NCBI GenBank assembly: GCA_025453715.1
Contig: JALOPT010000121.1
Location: 1 to 5,329 of the forward strand
Length of the DNA: 5,329 nt
DNA from: Methanoregulaceae archaeon
Lineage (GTDB): Archaea > Halobacteriota > Methanomicrobia > Methanomicrobiales > Methanospirillaceae
Reading direction: 5' to 3'
A program made the position numbers and the translations under genes. Under the pieces are notes generated by a model. It did no database searches. It was not told where the DNA came from and saw nothing but the letters and a program-made list of their open reading frames with translations. Below are positions 5,128-5,329 of the stretch, piece by piece (positions within the stretch are counted from its first letter, which is position 1; each line of letters opens with the position of its first letter).

Positions 5128-5329
5128 GTGAAACTATCATCGCGGAGCTGGTTTGCACTCTCGATCCTCTTCAGCCTGACTGTTATTATTATCGTTTTTG
5201 CGTCTACTTTTAACGAAGAGACAATTGGGTATATTCTCAATTTCAATATCTTTTTCCTCGTCCTTGCTATCGCATTCCGCCTGATAGCCCTGCTGATATG
5301 GGGGTTACGGATCCAGGTTATGTCCGGGT
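5128..5329 (+). CDS. Flippase-like membrane protein, UPF0104 / LPG synthase TM-region family (N-terminus only)
   Basis: The first 67 residues are present before the window ends. After VKLSSRSW come helix one (about 8-26), a short polar loop (TFNEETIGYILNFN), and helix two (about 40-60), which ends in WGLRIQVMSG. The paired N-terminal helices and the W-G-x-R-x-Q-x-M-S element match archaeal members of the UPF0104 family, which shares the membrane region of lysylphosphatidylglycerol synthase and is thought to move lipid-linked molecules across the membrane. The substrate cannot be told from this fragment. I chose GTG 5128 because GGAG (5116-5119) lies 8 bases before it and the protein then begins where relatives do; the frame is open further upstream without a better start. 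It is divergent from the 80-residue protein gene. Confidence 0.75.
   Translation, partial: MKLSSRSWFALSILFSLTVIIIVFASTFNEETIGYILNFNIFFLVLAIAFRLIALLIWGLRIQVMSG

Overview
The window looks like chromosomal DNA of a methanogenic euryarchaeon, most likely of the Methanomicrobiales. The lineage is inferred, not proven. It rests on a zinc-ribbon/PUA/PP-loop protein whose layout I know mainly from methanogens and Thermococcales, a six-helix membrane protein of the DUF6159 type, archaeal TATA-like boxes, T-rich stretches after genes, and a mix of leaderless-looking genes and genes with GGAGG ribosome sites. I see no rRNA, tRNA, insertion sequence or CRISPR array.

Layout. At the left edge lies the first part of a minus-strand gene for a secreted or anchored protein (signal peptide only). 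Next is a minus-strand two-gene unit: a 482-residue zinc-ribbon + PUA + PAPS-reductase-like protein (801-2249), then hisH (218-823), whose start lies inside the end of the first gene. A divergent promoter region separates this unit from a plus-strand six-helix membrane protein (2369-3217). After a gene-free stretch with a GGAGGG/CCTCCT hairpin comes a minus-strand two-helix membrane protein (3550-3876). An AT-rich stretch follows and drives a tiny plus-strand gene (4209-4298) for a 29-residue peptide made almost entirely of Lys, Ala and Pro. A second copy of the hairpin follows. Then comes a minus-strand 80-residue cysteine-containing protein (4601-4843) and, divergent from it, the start of a flippase-like (UPF0104) membrane protein that runs off the right edge.

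The identical box ATATTTATCC lies exactly 25 nt before the ATG of both the PUA/PP-loop gene and the two-helix protein gene. A 7-of-10 match to it lies at the same distance before ATG 2369 of the DUF6159-type gene. This suggests leaderless transcripts and was used to choose those starts. HisH supplies ammonia for histidine synthesis. The PUA/PP-loop protein probably acts on RNA or in sulfur chemistry. Apart from the hisH overlap, I see no common pathway joining the genes. The least ordinary features are the H1-tail-like micropeptide with its own complete transcription unit and the duplicated SD/anti-SD-like hairpin.
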